A DNA stretch of 64,000 nucleotides, taken from Chloroflexota bacterium. Lineage in GTDB: Bacteria; Chloroflexota; Dehalococcoidia; DSTF01; RBG-16-68-14. Under the pieces are notes generated by a model. It ran no database searches and had not been told where the DNA came from. It saw only the letters and a list, made by a program, of their open reading frames with translations. Numbering within the stretch: position 1 is the first letter of the stretch; each line of letters opens with the position of its first letter. Shown here one piece after another: positions 26,211-34,514 of this stretch. Location: positions 186,001-250,000 of the forward strand of contig JAJCYW010000003.1 of NCBI GenBank assembly GCA_029262675.1. The letters run 5' to 3'. The position numbers and the translations under genes were made by a program.

Positions 26211-26918
26211 CTAATCACCCAGGTAGAGCCGGGCCACGTCTTCGCTCTCCAGCATCGTCTTCGCATCGCCGTCCAGACGGTTCTCGCCCGTGGCGAGGAC
26301 GTAGGCCCGGTCGCTCAGGGAGAGCGCTTCTTTTGCGTTCTGCTCAACGAGCAGCACGGCGGTGCCCGCGCGGTTGATCTCGTCGATCTTCTGGAACAAC
26401 GACTCCACCATCTTCGGCGAGAGGCTGGCGGAAGGCTCGTCCAGCATGAGCAGTCGCGGCTCCAGCATCAGCGCCCGTGCCAGCGCCAGCATCTGTCGCT
26501 GGCCACCGGAAAGTTTGCCGCCGGAATCGCCGCGGCGGTGGGCCAGGTCCGGGAAGATGCCATAAACGTGCTCCAGCCGCTCCTGCAGGCGCTCGCGGCG
26601 GATGAATCCGCCCATCTCCAGGTTCTCGTTGATGCTGAGGCTGGGGAAGACGTTCTCCGTCTGTGGAACGTACGACATCCCCTGCGCGACGATACGGTCC
26701 GGCGATTGGTTCGTGATATCGATGCCGTCGAAGCGCACGGTGCCCGCGGCGCAGGGGATGAGGCCGAAGACAGCCTTGAGCAGCGTCGACTTGCCGGCGC
26801 CGTTAGGACCGATCACGGCGATCATCTCTCCCGCGGCGACGGAGATCGACACACCGTGCAGGATCTCGACCTCGCCGTAGCCGGAGACGATGCCGTCCGC
26901 CTCTAGGAGAGCGCTCAT
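26211..26918 (-). CDS. livF: ABC transporter ATP-binding protein LivF
   Basis: ATPase of the liv-type transporter, 235 residues. Walker A is IGPNGAGKSTLL, the signature motif LSGGQRQMLALARAL, Walker B LLMLDEPSASL, and the switch His is in VLLVEQN. IPCAAGTVRFDGIDI is the usual LivF region after Walker A. Its ATG overlaps the livG stop by 4 bp. Confidence 0.95.
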   Translation of the reverse strand: MSALLEADGIVSGYGEVEILHGVSISVAAGEMIAVIGPNGAGKSTLLKAVFGLIPCAAGTVRFDGIDITNQSPDRIVAQGMSYVPQTENVFPSLSINENLEMGGFIRRERLQERLEHVYGIFPDLAHRRGDSGGKLSGGQRQMLALARALMLEPRLLMLDEPSASLSPKMVESLFQKIDEINRAGTAVLLVEQNAKEALSLSDRAYVLATGENRLDGDAKTMLESEDVARLYLGD

Positions 26919-27685
26919 CGATACTGCCCGCCGAGGTAGGCGTCTAGCACGCGCTCGTCTCGCTTCACTTCGTCGATCGTGCCCTCCGCCAGATAGGCGC
27001 CCTCGCTCATGACGATGACGGGGTCGCAGAGCCGCGAGACGAGGTCCATATCGTGCTCAATGATGAAGATCGTGACGCCGAGTTGCTCGCGCAGCAGCTC
27101 GATCTTGGTGACCAGCTTCTGCATAAGGACGCGGTTGACCCCAGCGCCGGGTTCGTCGAGCAGGATCAGCTTGGGGTCGCACATCAGCGTGCGGGCCAGC
27201 TCCAGCAGCTTCTTCTGGCCGCCGGAGAGGCTGGAGGCGAACTCATCGCGGTGGTGGGAGAGCTCGACGAAGTCGAGCACGTCCATGGCCTTGTCGTAGT
27301 TCCGTTGCTCCTGGCGGGCGACGCTGCCGGGAAAGAGCAGGGGGTTCCATATCTGCTCGCCGCGCTGGCCGGCTGGCACCAGCATCAGGTTCTCCAGCAC
27401 GGTCATCGTCTTCAGTTCGCGCGGCACCTGGAACGTGCGGATGATGCCGTGGTGAAAGATGCGGTGGGGCGCCAGGCCATCGATGCGGCGGCCGCGGAAC
27501 CGGATGCGGCCGGCGTTCGGCTTCTCCGCGCCTGTGATCAGGTTGAAGAGGGTGGTCTTGCCGGCGCCGTTGGGGCCGATCAGTCCGGTGATGGTGCCCT
27601 CGGAAATGGTGAGAGAGCAGTTGTTGACGGCCAGGACGCCGCCGAACGACTTGGTAAGACGGTCTACCTGAAGGATGGGCGTCAT
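26915..27685 (-). CDS. livG: ABC transporter ATP-binding protein LivG
   Basis: First gene of the transporter operon, 256 residues. Walker A IGPNGAGKTTLFN, signature LSGGQKKLLELARTLM, Walker B LILLDEPGAGVN and the switch IIEHDMDLV are all intact. GIIRTFQVPRELKTMTVLENLM is the LivG-specific Q-loop region. Gene order livG-livF-livH-livM with overlapping starts shows one transcript. The LivK-like protein is encoded convergently, not in the operon. Confidence 0.95.
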   Translation of the reverse strand: MTPILQVDRLTKSFGGVLAVNNCSLTISEGTITGLIGPNGAGKTTLFNLITGAEKPNAGRIRFRGRRIDGLAPHRIFHHGIIRTFQVPRELKTMTVLENLMLVPAGQRGEQIWNPLLFPGSVARQEQRNYDKAMDVLDFVELSHHRDEFASSLSGGQKKLLELARTLMCDPKLILLDEPGAGVNRVLMQKLVTKIELLREQLGVTIFIIEHDMDLVSRLCDPVIVMSEGAYLAEGTIDEVKRDERVLDAYLGGQYR

Positions 27686-27785
27686 CGCCGGCGGCTATCG
27701 ACCATCTTGTGCCTGGCCTCTCGTGTCTCGCCTCGCTCCTGCGCTCGCCCTAGTATAGTCGCGAATACGGAGCAGGAGCCACTGA

Positions 27786-27799
27786 CGGTCGTACGACCG
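27786..27799. promoter_or_regulatory. 14-bp perfect palindrome between livG and an acyl-CoA dehydrogenase gene
   Basis: CGGTCGTACGACCG is a perfect 14-bp palindrome in the 212-bp divergent gap. A minus-strand TATACT hexamer at 27752-27757 and a plus-strand extended -10 at 27844-27849 lie on either side, so a dimeric regulator could act on both directions. No regulator gene is adjacent. Confidence 0.4.
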
Positions 27800-27843
27800 G
27801 GCGTATGCTGCCGCCTCAGCGGTACGGCGCAAGGCGGCTATGG

Positions 27844-27849
27844 TACAAT
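27844..27849 (+). promoter_or_regulatory. Candidate -10 element for the acyl-CoA dehydrogenase gene
   Basis: TACAAT preceded by TGG, close to an extended -10, 49 bp before the ATG at 27898. No good -35 is visible. Confidence 0.3.
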
Positions 27850-27897
27850 CCGCCCGCCTATAGGAAGCAAGCGACATATTCGTGAGGTGCGCTGAGC

Positions 27898-29097
27898 ATG
27901 GTTGACTTCGCCCCGTCTCCGGAGATCAGGGAGCTGCGCAAGAAGGTGACGGCCTTCATGGAGTCTGACATTTATCCCAACGAGAGCGTGCTGGATGAGG
28001 GTGGACCCGAAGCGGGTGTGCTGATGGCGGAGCTGCAGGCGAAGACCAGGGCGCAGGGGATGTGGGCGGTGTTCATCGGGCCGGAGGCGGGCGGCACGGG
28101 AACGGGGTTCCTGCCGTATGTGTACGTGAACGAGATCCTCGGTCGTAGCCCGTACGCGCCGCGAGCGTTCGGCTGTGCCGCTCCCGATACGGGCAACGCG
28201 GAGATCTTGCACCAGTTTGGCACGCCGGAGCAGAAGGATCGCTGGCTGAAGCCGCTCGTCGCAGGCGACATCCGCTCCTGCTTCTCCATGACCGAGCCGG
28301 ATGTCTCCGGCGCCGACCCGACTGGCCTGCAGACAACGGCTGTGCGCGACGGCGACGACTGGGTGATCAACGGCCACAAGTGGTTCACCAGCGGCGCGAT
28401 TGGCGCGGCCTTCGCGATAGTGATGTGCGTGACGGAGCCGGACGCGGAGGCGCACGGACGTATGTCCCAGATCATCGTGCCGACGGACGCGCCGGGCTTC
28501 AACCTGATCCGCCCGGTGCCCGTAATGGGCGAGACGCGGGGCGCGCACAGCGAGATCCGCTACGAGGACTGTCGCGTGCCGGTGACGAACACGCTCGGTG
28601 AATCAGGCGACGGCTTCCGCATCGCGCAGAAGCGGCTGGGGCCGGGTCGCATCCACCACTGCATGCGCTGGCTTGGCCAGATGCAACGCGCATTCGAGTT
28701 GATGTGCAAGCGGGCGCTATCGCGGCAGGCCTTCGGCGAAGCGCTGGCCAACAAGCAGACGGTTCAGAACTGGATCGCCGACTCGGCGGCCGAGATCCAG
28801 GCGTCGCGGCTGCTGACGCTGCAAGCGGCGCACAAGATCGATCAGGGCGACGAGGCGCGGGTCGAGATTTCGATCATCAAGTTCTGGGGTGCCAAGGTGC
28901 TACACGACGTCATCGACCGCGCGATCCAGGTGCACGGCGCGCTGGGCGTATCCGAGGACACGCCGCTGGCCAGTATGTACCGCGAAGCCCGGGCCGCCCG
29001 CATCTACGACGGTCCGGACGAAGTGCATCGGATGGTCGTCGCGCGGAGGATCCTACGCACGTTCAAGGACGGTGGCACGGGGTGGGAGTTCGATTAG
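27898..29097 (+). CDS. Acyl-CoA dehydrogenase, ACAD11/FadE-like subgroup
   Basis: Flavin-dependent dehydrogenase of 399 residues. SMTEPDVSGADPTGLQTTAV is the substrate/FAD loop and IQVHGALGVSEDTPLASMYREAR the C-terminal signature. At the catalytic position it has Asp in RIYDGPDEVHRMVV instead of the Glu of short/medium-chain enzymes. DGPDEVH is typical of the ACAD10/11 branch, some members of which act on 4-hydroxy or unusual acyl-CoAs. It is followed by the hydrolase-cyclase gene 53 bp on. It could act on a substrate imported by the divergent transporter. Confidence 0.92.
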   Translation: MVDFAPSPEIRELRKKVTAFMESDIYPNESVLDEGGPEAGVLMAELQAKTRAQGMWAVFIGPEAGGTGTGFLPYVYVNEILGRSPYAPRAFGCAAPDTGNAEILHQFGTPEQKDRWLKPLVAGDIRSCFSMTEPDVSGADPTGLQTTAVRDGDDWVINGHKWFTSGAIGAAFAIVMCVTEPDAEAHGRMSQIIVPTDAPGFNLIRPVPVMGETRGAHSEIRYEDCRVPVTNTLGESGDGFRIAQKRLGPGRIHHCMRWLGQMQRAFELMCKRALSRQAFGEALANKQTVQNWIADSAAEIQASRLLTLQAAHKIDQGDEARVEISIIKFWGAKVLHDVIDRAIQVHGALGVSEDTPLASMYREARAARIYDGPDEVHRMVVARRILRTFKDGGTGWEFD

Positions 29098-29150
29098 CGT
29101 TGGCCGCGGCGTGATTCCGATCCTGGTTGGCAGGGTAGGGTAGGGCAGAT

Positions 29151-30545
29151 ATGGCACCCCAAGCGCGCTTTTGTACGAGCGCCGACCGCACCAGCATCGC
29201 TTACGGCACGATAGGCGAAGGGCCGCCGCTCGTTCACCTTGGGCCGTGGGCCACAAACATGGAGCTGGACTGGGAGCGGCCCGATGGTCGCACCTACATG
29301 GAAGGTCTTGCGGAGGGCCGCATGCTGGTCTGGCCGATGCGAAGAGGCGTCGGCACGTCACAGCGGGACGTCGAGGACATGTCGCTTGAAGCGCAGCTTG
29401 CCGATCTGACCGCCGTGATCGACGCCATGAGGCTGGAGAGCTTCGATCTGTGCGGAGTAGAGGACGGAGGGGCGCTCTGCATTGCGTACGCCGCCGAGCA
29501 CCCTGCGCAGGTAGGACGGCTCGTGCTCTGGGGTCCAATCGTACACGGTACAGACGTTGTCGGGGCGGACGCAGGCCGCAGTCTGGTTGATCTGGTGCGG
29601 ACAAACTGGCCGCTAGCGCGCAGAACCATTGCAGATCTCTACCTCCCGAACGGCCCGGCCGAGTTGAGGCGATGGGCGTCGAGCTACCTCCGCGAGGCTA
29701 TGTCGAATGAAGTTGCGGCGAAGCACCTGGAGTTCGTCTTCAGCCTGGACGTGAGAGCGTTCGCCAGCCGGGTGCAGGCGCCGACACTGGTGCTGCACCG
29801 CCGTCTCCAGCACAACATCCCTATCGCAGCGGGTCGAGCCGCGGCCGCGCTGATCCCGGATGCTCGGTTCGTCGCGCTGGAGGGCGATGTGGGCGTCATC
29901 CACTTTCAGCCCGAACAGGCGCTCAAGCCGATCAGAGAGTTCTTGGATGCGGGCCGCGAGGTGCCAGTCACCGCGGCGGCAGACGCGAGCCTAGATCGAG
30001 GGCCAGTCGCCATTGCGGCAAGCGCGGGAGGCATCGACGTCCACACCATCCTCTTCACCGACATGGAGTCTTCTACGTCGATACGGCAGCAGCTCGGCGA
30101 CGAGAAGGCCCAGGCGATTGTTCACGTCCACGACAGCATCGTCCGCGACGCGCTCAAGGCGCACGGCGGGAGCGAGATCAAGCACATGGGCGATGGCATC
30201 ATGGCGTCGTTCACGTCTGCTTCGCAGGCGCTTCAGTCCGCGGTGACGATTCAGCGGGCAGTCGCCGCGTACAGAGAGGGCGAGCCGAACGCGCCCTTGA
30301 GCGTCTACATCGGGTTGAACGCGGGTGAGCCGATCGCGGAGGAGGGCGACCTCTTCGGCACGTCGGTCGATCTGGCCAAGCGCATCTGCGATCAGTGCCG
30401 GCCGGGGGAGATTCTCGCATCGAACGTCGTGCGGGAGCTAGCTGCTGGAAGGCAGTTCCTCTTCTCCGATCGCGGTGATACGGCGCTACGCGGGTTCGAG
30501 GACCCGGTGCGGCTATACGAGGTGCGCTGGCGTGAAGAGACCTAA
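29151..30545 (+). CDS. Alpha/beta-hydrolase-like domain fused to class III nucleotide cyclase-like domain
   Basis: Two-domain protein of 464 residues, predicted cytoplasmic. Residues 1-270 have the alpha/beta-hydrolase fold, but the nucleophile elbow reads CGVEDGG, with Glu where Ser is required. Residues 296-463 resemble class III adenylate/guanylate cyclases: the metal-binding Asp are in LFTDMESST and KHMGDGIMASF, and the purine-selecting Lys is in SEIKHMGD. The transition-state Asn is replaced by Asp in GTSVDLAKRIC, although Arg is kept. The hydrolase half is probably a ligand-sensing pseudoenzyme. Whether cyclase activity remains is uncertain. Confidence 0.85.
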   Translation: MAPQARFCTSADRTSIAYGTIGEGPPLVHLGPWATNMELDWERPDGRTYMEGLAEGRMLVWPMRRGVGTSQRDVEDMSLEAQLADLTAVIDAMRLESFDLCGVEDGGALCIAYAAEHPAQVGRLVLWGPIVHGTDVVGADAGRSLVDLVRTNWPLARRTIADLYLPNGPAELRRWASSYLREAMSNEVAAKHLEFVFSLDVRAFASRVQAPTLVLHRRLQHNIPIAAGRAAAALIPDARFVALEGDVGVIHFQPEQALKPIREFLDAGREVPVTAAADASLDRGPVAIAASAGGIDVHTILFTDMESSTSIRQQLGDEKAQAIVHVHDSIVRDALKAHGGSEIKHMGDGIMASFTSASQALQSAVTIQRAVAAYREGEPNAPLSVYIGLNAGEPIAEEGDLFGTSVDLAKRICDQCRPGEILASNVVRELAAGRQFLFSDRGDTALRGFEDPVRLYEVRWREET

Positions 30546-30578
30546 TTTGGAATTGTCTAGGTCGAAAGGAGTCGAAGC

Positions 30579-31463
30579 ATGACAACAAACGGATCACGGT
30601 CGGTCGTCGTCACTGGCGCATCGACGGGCATCGGTGAAGCGTGCGCGCTGCGGATGGACGGGCAGGGCTGGCGCGTGTTCGCCGGAGTACGGAAGGAGGC
30701 CGACGGCGCGGCGCTGAAAGAGAAGAGCTCTGAACGCTTAACGCCCGTAATAATCGACGTTACAGACCAGGCCTCGATCACGGCCTGCGGCGAGCGCGTC
30801 GCGGCGGAGACCGGCGCGGGCGGACTGGCGGGGCTCGTTAACAACGCCGGCATCTCGGTCGCTGGGCCGATGGAGTTTCTCCCGCTGGAAGATCTACGAC
30901 GTCAGCTAGAGGTGAACGTGATCGGCCAGATCGCCGTCACGCAGGCCTTCATGCCGCAGATCCGCACGGCGCGCGGCCGCATCGTCAACATCGGGTCGAT
31001 CGGCGGCCGGATGGCGACGCCGTTCATAGGGCCGTACTGCGCCTCGAAGTTCGCGATGGAGGCGTTGACCGACTCGCTGAGGCAGGAGCTGCGACCGTGG
31101 GGCATTCACGTGTCGATCGTCGAGCCGGGCAGCATCAGCACACCGATCTGGGAAAAGGGTCAGGCTGGAGCCGACGAGATGGAGCAGAACCTGCCGGAAG
31201 AGGCGATGATGCTCTACGGTGATATGGTCATCGCAATGCGTGAAGCCGCTCATGAGTTTGAGAAGGACAGTATTCCGGCCGACGAGGTGGCCAAGTTCGT
31301 GCAGCATGCGCTGACGGCCTCCACGCCGAAGACGCGCTACGTCGTCGGGCGGGACGCGCAGGTTCAGCGCGTGCTCGCGAAGATCGTGCCGGACCGGATT
31401 CTTGACGGATTGGTGCAGCGCAAGCTCAAGCTGCCGGGTAAGGACTCTTCGGTGAAGGCATGA
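30579..31463 (+). CDS. Short-chain dehydrogenase/reductase
   Basis: Classical SDR of 294 residues. The nucleotide motif is VTGASTGIGEA, NNAGIS follows, the catalytic Ser lies in NIGSIGGRMATP, and the Tyr/Lys pair in YCASKFAMEA. The C-terminal part (about 100 residues after the active site) is longer than in 250-residue SDRs and resembles the retinol/17-beta-HSD type. The substrate is unknown. GAAAGGAG precedes the ATG. Confidence 0.9.
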   Translation: MTTNGSRSVVVTGASTGIGEACALRMDGQGWRVFAGVRKEADGAALKEKSSERLTPVIIDVTDQASITACGERVAAETGAGGLAGLVNNAGISVAGPMEFLPLEDLRRQLEVNVIGQIAVTQAFMPQIRTARGRIVNIGSIGGRMATPFIGPYCASKFAMEALTDSLRQELRPWGIHVSIVEPGSISTPIWEKGQAGADEMEQNLPEEAMMLYGDMVIAMREAAHEFEKDSIPADEVAKFVQHALTASTPKTRYVVGRDAQVQRVLAKIVPDRILDGLVQRKLKLPGKDSSVKA

Positions 31464-31479
31464 TGGGAGAGATGACGCT

Positions 31480-31500
31480 GGCGGGGAGTGGTCTCCCGCC
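31480..31500 (+). terminator. GC-rich hairpin after the SDR gene
   Basis: GGCGGGGAG-TGGT-CTCCCGCC forms an 8-bp stem with one bulged G, 17 bp after the SDR stop. There is no U-run. It probably separates this gene from serS. The remaining gap to 31621 shows no T-box-like leader. Confidence 0.35.
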
Positions 31501-31621
31501 ACGCGCGTGGTAGTCGTGCGCCCGCACATCCGCTGGACGGAGTCACGGCTTCTGCGTAGGATGCTACGAGAACCCGTACACGTCGAATAATAGGCACAGG
31601 AGCTGCCGACCGAGAAATCAT

Positions 31622-32896
31622 ATGCTTGACATCGACTTCATTGTGGCGAACCCAGGCGCGGTCAAGGCCGCGATCGAGGCGAAGCAAGTCGACCTCGACC
31701 TCGACGCGCTGCTGGCGCTGCACGAAGAGGTGAAGGTCCTGGTCGGCGAGGTCGAGGAGCTACGACACGAACGTAACGTCCTGTCGAAGCAGACCGGGTC
31801 TGCGAGCGCCGACGAACGTGGCGACCTGATCGAGCGCAGCCGCGCCGTGGGTACCAGGATCAAGGAGCTGGAGACGCCGCTGCGCGAGAAGCAGGAGACG
31901 CTGCAGTTGCTGCTGCTTCGGGTACCGAATATCCCCGGTGCGGATGAGCCCGTTGGGCCGGACGAAGAGAGCAATGTCGAGCTGCGTAGGGTCGGCGACG
32001 TGCCCATGTTTTCGTTCGCGGCCCGCGACCACGTCGACCTGCTGGAGATGCACGACTGGGCGGACATCGGGCGCGCCGGCAAGATCGCGGGTTCGCGTAG
32101 CTATGCTTTGAAGGGCGACCTACTGTTGCTCGAGATGGCGCTCTGGCGGTTCGCGCTCGACTTCACGCAACAGCGTGACTTCACACTTATCAGCATGCCG
32201 GCGATGGCACGCGAGGCGGCCTTCGTCGGTACCGGCCACTTCCCGCACGGACAGGAGGACGTCTACCGACTCGGTGAGGACGACCTTTACCTCTCCGGAA
32301 CGGCCGAGGTCGGTCTCAACTCGCTGCACAGCGAAGAGATACTCTCGGTCGCTGATCTGCCCGTCCGCTACGCGGGCTTTTCGCCCTGCTTTCGCCGCGA
32401 GGCTGGTGCGGCCGGCCGCGACGTGCGCGGGCTGCTGCGCGTGCACCAGTTCTTCAAGGTGGAGCAGTACGTCGCCTGCGCGGCCGACAAAGACGAGTCC
32501 GCTCGCTGGTTCGATATGCTGCTCGCGAACGGCGAAGCGATCGTGTCGGCACTGGAGCTACCGTATCGCGTGATACGCCTCTCGACGGGCGACATGGGTG
32601 CGGGCAAAGTGCGGACGTGGGACATCGAGTGCTGGATCCCCAGCCAGGAGCAGTATCGCGAGACGCACTCTGTGTCCGAGTACTACGACTGGCAGGCGCG
32701 GCGCACGGACCTGCGGTATCGGGACGCTGAGGGCAAGGTGCGCCACATGTTTACGCTGAACAACACCGCCCTCGCGACGCCGCGGATCTTGGTGCCGCTG
32801 CTGGAGAATCACCAGCAGGCGGACGGCACGGTGCGCGTTCCGGAGGCGCTGCGAGCATACGTGGGCGGACGGGAGACGCTCAGCTCGCCGTCTTAG
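31622..32896 (+). CDS. serS: Seryl-tRNA synthetase
   Basis: Charges tRNA-Ser and tRNA-Sec with serine in the cytoplasm; 424 residues, the normal length. The N-terminal coiled-coil arm (about residues 28-100) is rich in Glu/Arg/Leu and starts after MLDIDFIVANPGAVKAAI. Class II motifs follow: motif 2 around FSPCFRREAGAAGRDVRGLLRVHQF and motif 3 FTLNNTALATPRILVPLLENHQ. The ribosome site is weak: AGGAG is about 18 nt upstream of the ATG. Confidence 0.97.
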   Translation: MLDIDFIVANPGAVKAAIEAKQVDLDLDALLALHEEVKVLVGEVEELRHERNVLSKQTGSASADERGDLIERSRAVGTRIKELETPLREKQETLQLLLLRVPNIPGADEPVGPDEESNVELRRVGDVPMFSFAARDHVDLLEMHDWADIGRAGKIAGSRSYALKGDLLLLEMALWRFALDFTQQRDFTLISMPAMAREAAFVGTGHFPHGQEDVYRLGEDDLYLSGTAEVGLNSLHSEEILSVADLPVRYAGFSPCFRREAGAAGRDVRGLLRVHQFFKVEQYVACAADKDESARWFDMLLANGEAIVSALELPYRVIRLSTGDMGAGKVRTWDIECWIPSQEQYRETHSVSEYYDWQARRTDLRYRDAEGKVRHMFTLNNTALATPRILVPLLENHQQADGTVRVPEALRAYVGGRETLSSPS

Positions 32897-32930
32897 GCGG
32901 GGGCCTAGGGCCGGCTGCTGATGCAGCCGG

Positions 32931-33686
32931 CTAGCGCGGCCGCCGCTCGAACGCGAAGTCGTGGCCGTTGCGCACGGTTACGCGCATTACGGCTCCAGCG
33001 CGTGAGTCGTCCTCGACCAACTTCAGTACGCCAGCAGCGATATCTTCTGCTTTGAGGATGCCGCCGACTTCCTGCGCCATCCTCTCAATCGCCGCCTCTC
33101 CGGCCGCGCGCACCATTGGGGTGTCCGTGAACGATGGGCAAATGGCGTTGACGCGGATGCCCTCCGAGGCGAGGTAGCCTAGCGAGCGGCAGAGCTGGAT
33201 CACGCCCGCTTTGCTGGTGGCGTAAATCGGGCTCGTCGGCATCGGGATGATGCCGCCCATGGAGGCCGTGTTGATGACGACGCCGCCATTGCCCTGCTTA
33301 CGAAGCTGAACAACGGCGATCTGCGTCGCGCGGATCACGGCCTGCAGGTCGATGGCGAGGGTCTGCTGCCACTCGTCGGCGCCGGCCTGGAGGAAGTCGC
33401 CGCGCTCGTTGATGCCGGCATTGTTGTGGACGATGTCGACGCGGCCGAACGTCTCGACGGTGCTGTCCATCAGCCGTTGTAGGTCGGCGGCCTTGAGCAC
33501 GTCCGTCTCGACAAAGTGCGAGCGGCCGCCGGCGGCTTCGATCTCGTGAACGGCGCCGGCGCCGAGATCGGCCTGGACATCGGCGAGTACGACGCTCGCG
33601 CCGTTGGCCGAGAGCAGCTTGGCGGTGGCGAGGCCGATGCCGGACGCGCCGCCGGTGATCACCGCGACCTTGTTTTGGGGATCCAT
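32931..33686 (-). CDS. Short-chain dehydrogenase/reductase (3-hydroxyacyl or glucose-dehydrogenase-like)
   Basis: Classical SDR of 251 residues with VITGGASGIGLA, HNNAGIN, Ser in NTASMGGIIPMP and the YATSKAG active-site pair. ATG 33686 is chosen because AAGGAGG stands 8 nt upstream; the frame extends to 33749 without support. A 12-bp palindrome lies 33 bp upstream. The gene stands alone, convergent to serS. Substrate unknown. Confidence 0.9.
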   Translation of the reverse strand: MDPQNKVAVITGGASGIGLATAKLLSANGASVVLADVQADLGAGAVHEIEAAGGRSHFVETDVLKAADLQRLMDSTVETFGRVDIVHNNAGINERGDFLQAGADEWQQTLAIDLQAVIRATQIAVVQLRKQGNGGVVINTASMGGIIPMPTSPIYATSKAGVIQLCRSLGYLASEGIRVNAICPSFTDTPMVRAAGEAAIERMAQEVGGILKAEDIAAGVLKLVEDDSRAGAVMRVTVRNGHDFAFERRPR

Positions 33687-33718
33687 GTGTAGCCCTCCTT
33701 GTTCGAACAGCGAGCGCG

Positions 33719-33730
33719 GTAGATATCTAC
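33719..33730. promoter_or_regulatory. 12-bp palindrome upstream of the SDR gene
   Basis: GTAGATATCTAC is perfectly self-complementary and lies 33 bp before the SDR ATG (minus strand), where an operator would overlap the transcription start. No regulator gene is nearby. Confidence 0.35.
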
Positions 33731-33755
33731 GAGGCGTATGCGCAATCATAGCGGA

Positions 33756-33784
33756 TTACGTTGGGGGCGAGATCGTGCTAATAT
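33756..33784 (+). promoter_or_regulatory. Candidate promoter of tRNA-Asp
   Basis: TTACGT (33756-33761), 17-bp spacer, TAATAT (33779-33784). Transcription would start near 33791, about 30 nt before the mature tRNA. Confidence 0.45.
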
Positions 33785-33790
33785 AGATAT

Positions 33791-33810
33791 CGTTGAAGTG
33801 TGCTTCAACG
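33791..33810. repeat. Perfect inverted repeat in the tRNA-Asp 5' leader
   Basis: CGTTGAAG-TGTG-CTTCAACG is an 8-bp perfect stem with a 4-nt loop, beginning at the predicted +1 of the tRNA-Asp transcript. It could be an operator on DNA or a 5' hairpin removed during processing. It has no U-tail, so a terminator for the minus-strand gene is unlikely. Confidence 0.5.
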
Positions 33811-33819
33811 TTGGCTTCC

Positions 33820-33895
33820 GGCCGCGTGGTGTAGCGGTTAACACGCCTCCCTGTCAAGGAGGAGATCGGCGGTTCGAATCCGCTCGCGGTCGCCA
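33820..33895 (+). tRNA. tRNA-Asp (anticodon GTC)
   Basis: Complete cloverleaf: acceptor GGCCGCG/CGCGGTC, anticodon stem CCTCC/GGAGG with loop CTGTCAA (anticodon 33853-33855), T-arm GGCGG-TTCGAAT-CCGCT, discriminator G and an encoded CCA at 33893-33895. A terminator follows 13 nt later. Confidence 0.97.
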
Positions 33896-33907
33896 TCGAC
33901 ACTAACA

Positions 33908-33934
33908 GGCCACCGGGTCGATGACCCGGTGGCC
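33908..33934. terminator. Strong hairpin terminator after tRNA-Asp
   Basis: GGCCACCGGGTC-GAT-GACCCGGTGGCC is a perfect 12-bp stem followed by TTGTCGTTT. It lies between the tRNA and the convergent CBS-domain gene, so it can serve both directions. Confidence 0.9.
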
Positions 33935-33962
33935 TTGTCGTTTCAGGGGCCGTGGAGGGCGG

Positions 33963-34496
33963 CTAGCCGCCGTTGTCCGGCGATGCCTCGCGGGGGATGT
34001 ACGGGCTGATGTGGCGGACGACATCGCGGACCGACAGGACGCACATGGCCTCGCCGCCAGACATCACGGGAATGTGGCGGAAGCCGCCGACAGACATGTT
34101 ATGCAGAGCTATCGCCAGCGTATCGCTCTCGTCTAGGACGACGGGGTCCGGCGTCATCAGGTCGCGCACGGCGAGCGCGTTGAGATCGACGTCTTCGCCG
34201 GCGGCCTTCAGCAGCACGTCGCGCTCCGTCATGATGCCAACCAGCTTGCCGTTCTCCTTGACCAGCGCCGAGGCGACGCGGGCCTCCTGCATGCCGTGAA
34301 TAGCGAAGGCCACCGGATCGCCCGGGGCCACCGTGGGCGGAACCTCGGCCTCAACGTCGGACAACTTGTCGGCGAGAATGTGTTCGGTGAACACGTCCTC
34401 CGCGACGGGCAGGTCGAGGTTCTGCAGGTCACTGCCGCAGCTCTCGCACGTATCCGTGCCGGGGATGTTGTCAGTATGGCAGTTGGGACAGATCAT
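33963..34496 (-). CDS. CBS-domain-pair protein with N-terminal zinc ribbon
   Basis: Regulatory protein of 177 residues. A zinc ribbon (CPNC at 3-6 and CESC at 17-20) is followed by two CBS repeats, seen by the paired ITERDVLLKAA and VLSVRDVVRHI motifs. CBS pairs usually bind AMP, ATP or SAM. It is the last gene of a run in which korA and korB are flanked by two CBS proteins, so a role in adjusting the oxidoreductase to energy state is plausible. That is inference, and no family with this function is known to me. Confidence 0.85.
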   Translation of the reverse strand: MICPNCHTDNIPGTDTCESCGSDLQNLDLPVAEDVFTEHILADKLSDVEAEVPPTVAPGDPVAFAIHGMQEARVASALVKENGKLVGIMTERDVLLKAAGEDVDLNALAVRDLMTPDPVVLDESDTLAIALHNMSVGGFRHIPVMSGGEAMCVLSVRDVVRHISPYIPREASPDNGG

Positions 34497-34514
34497 GCGG
34501 TTTCCTCGCCGTCG

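Noticed and set aside
31501..31621. Possible T-box leader before serS
   Set aside because: No T-box sequence or specifier hairpin can be found in the 120 bp ahead of the gene.
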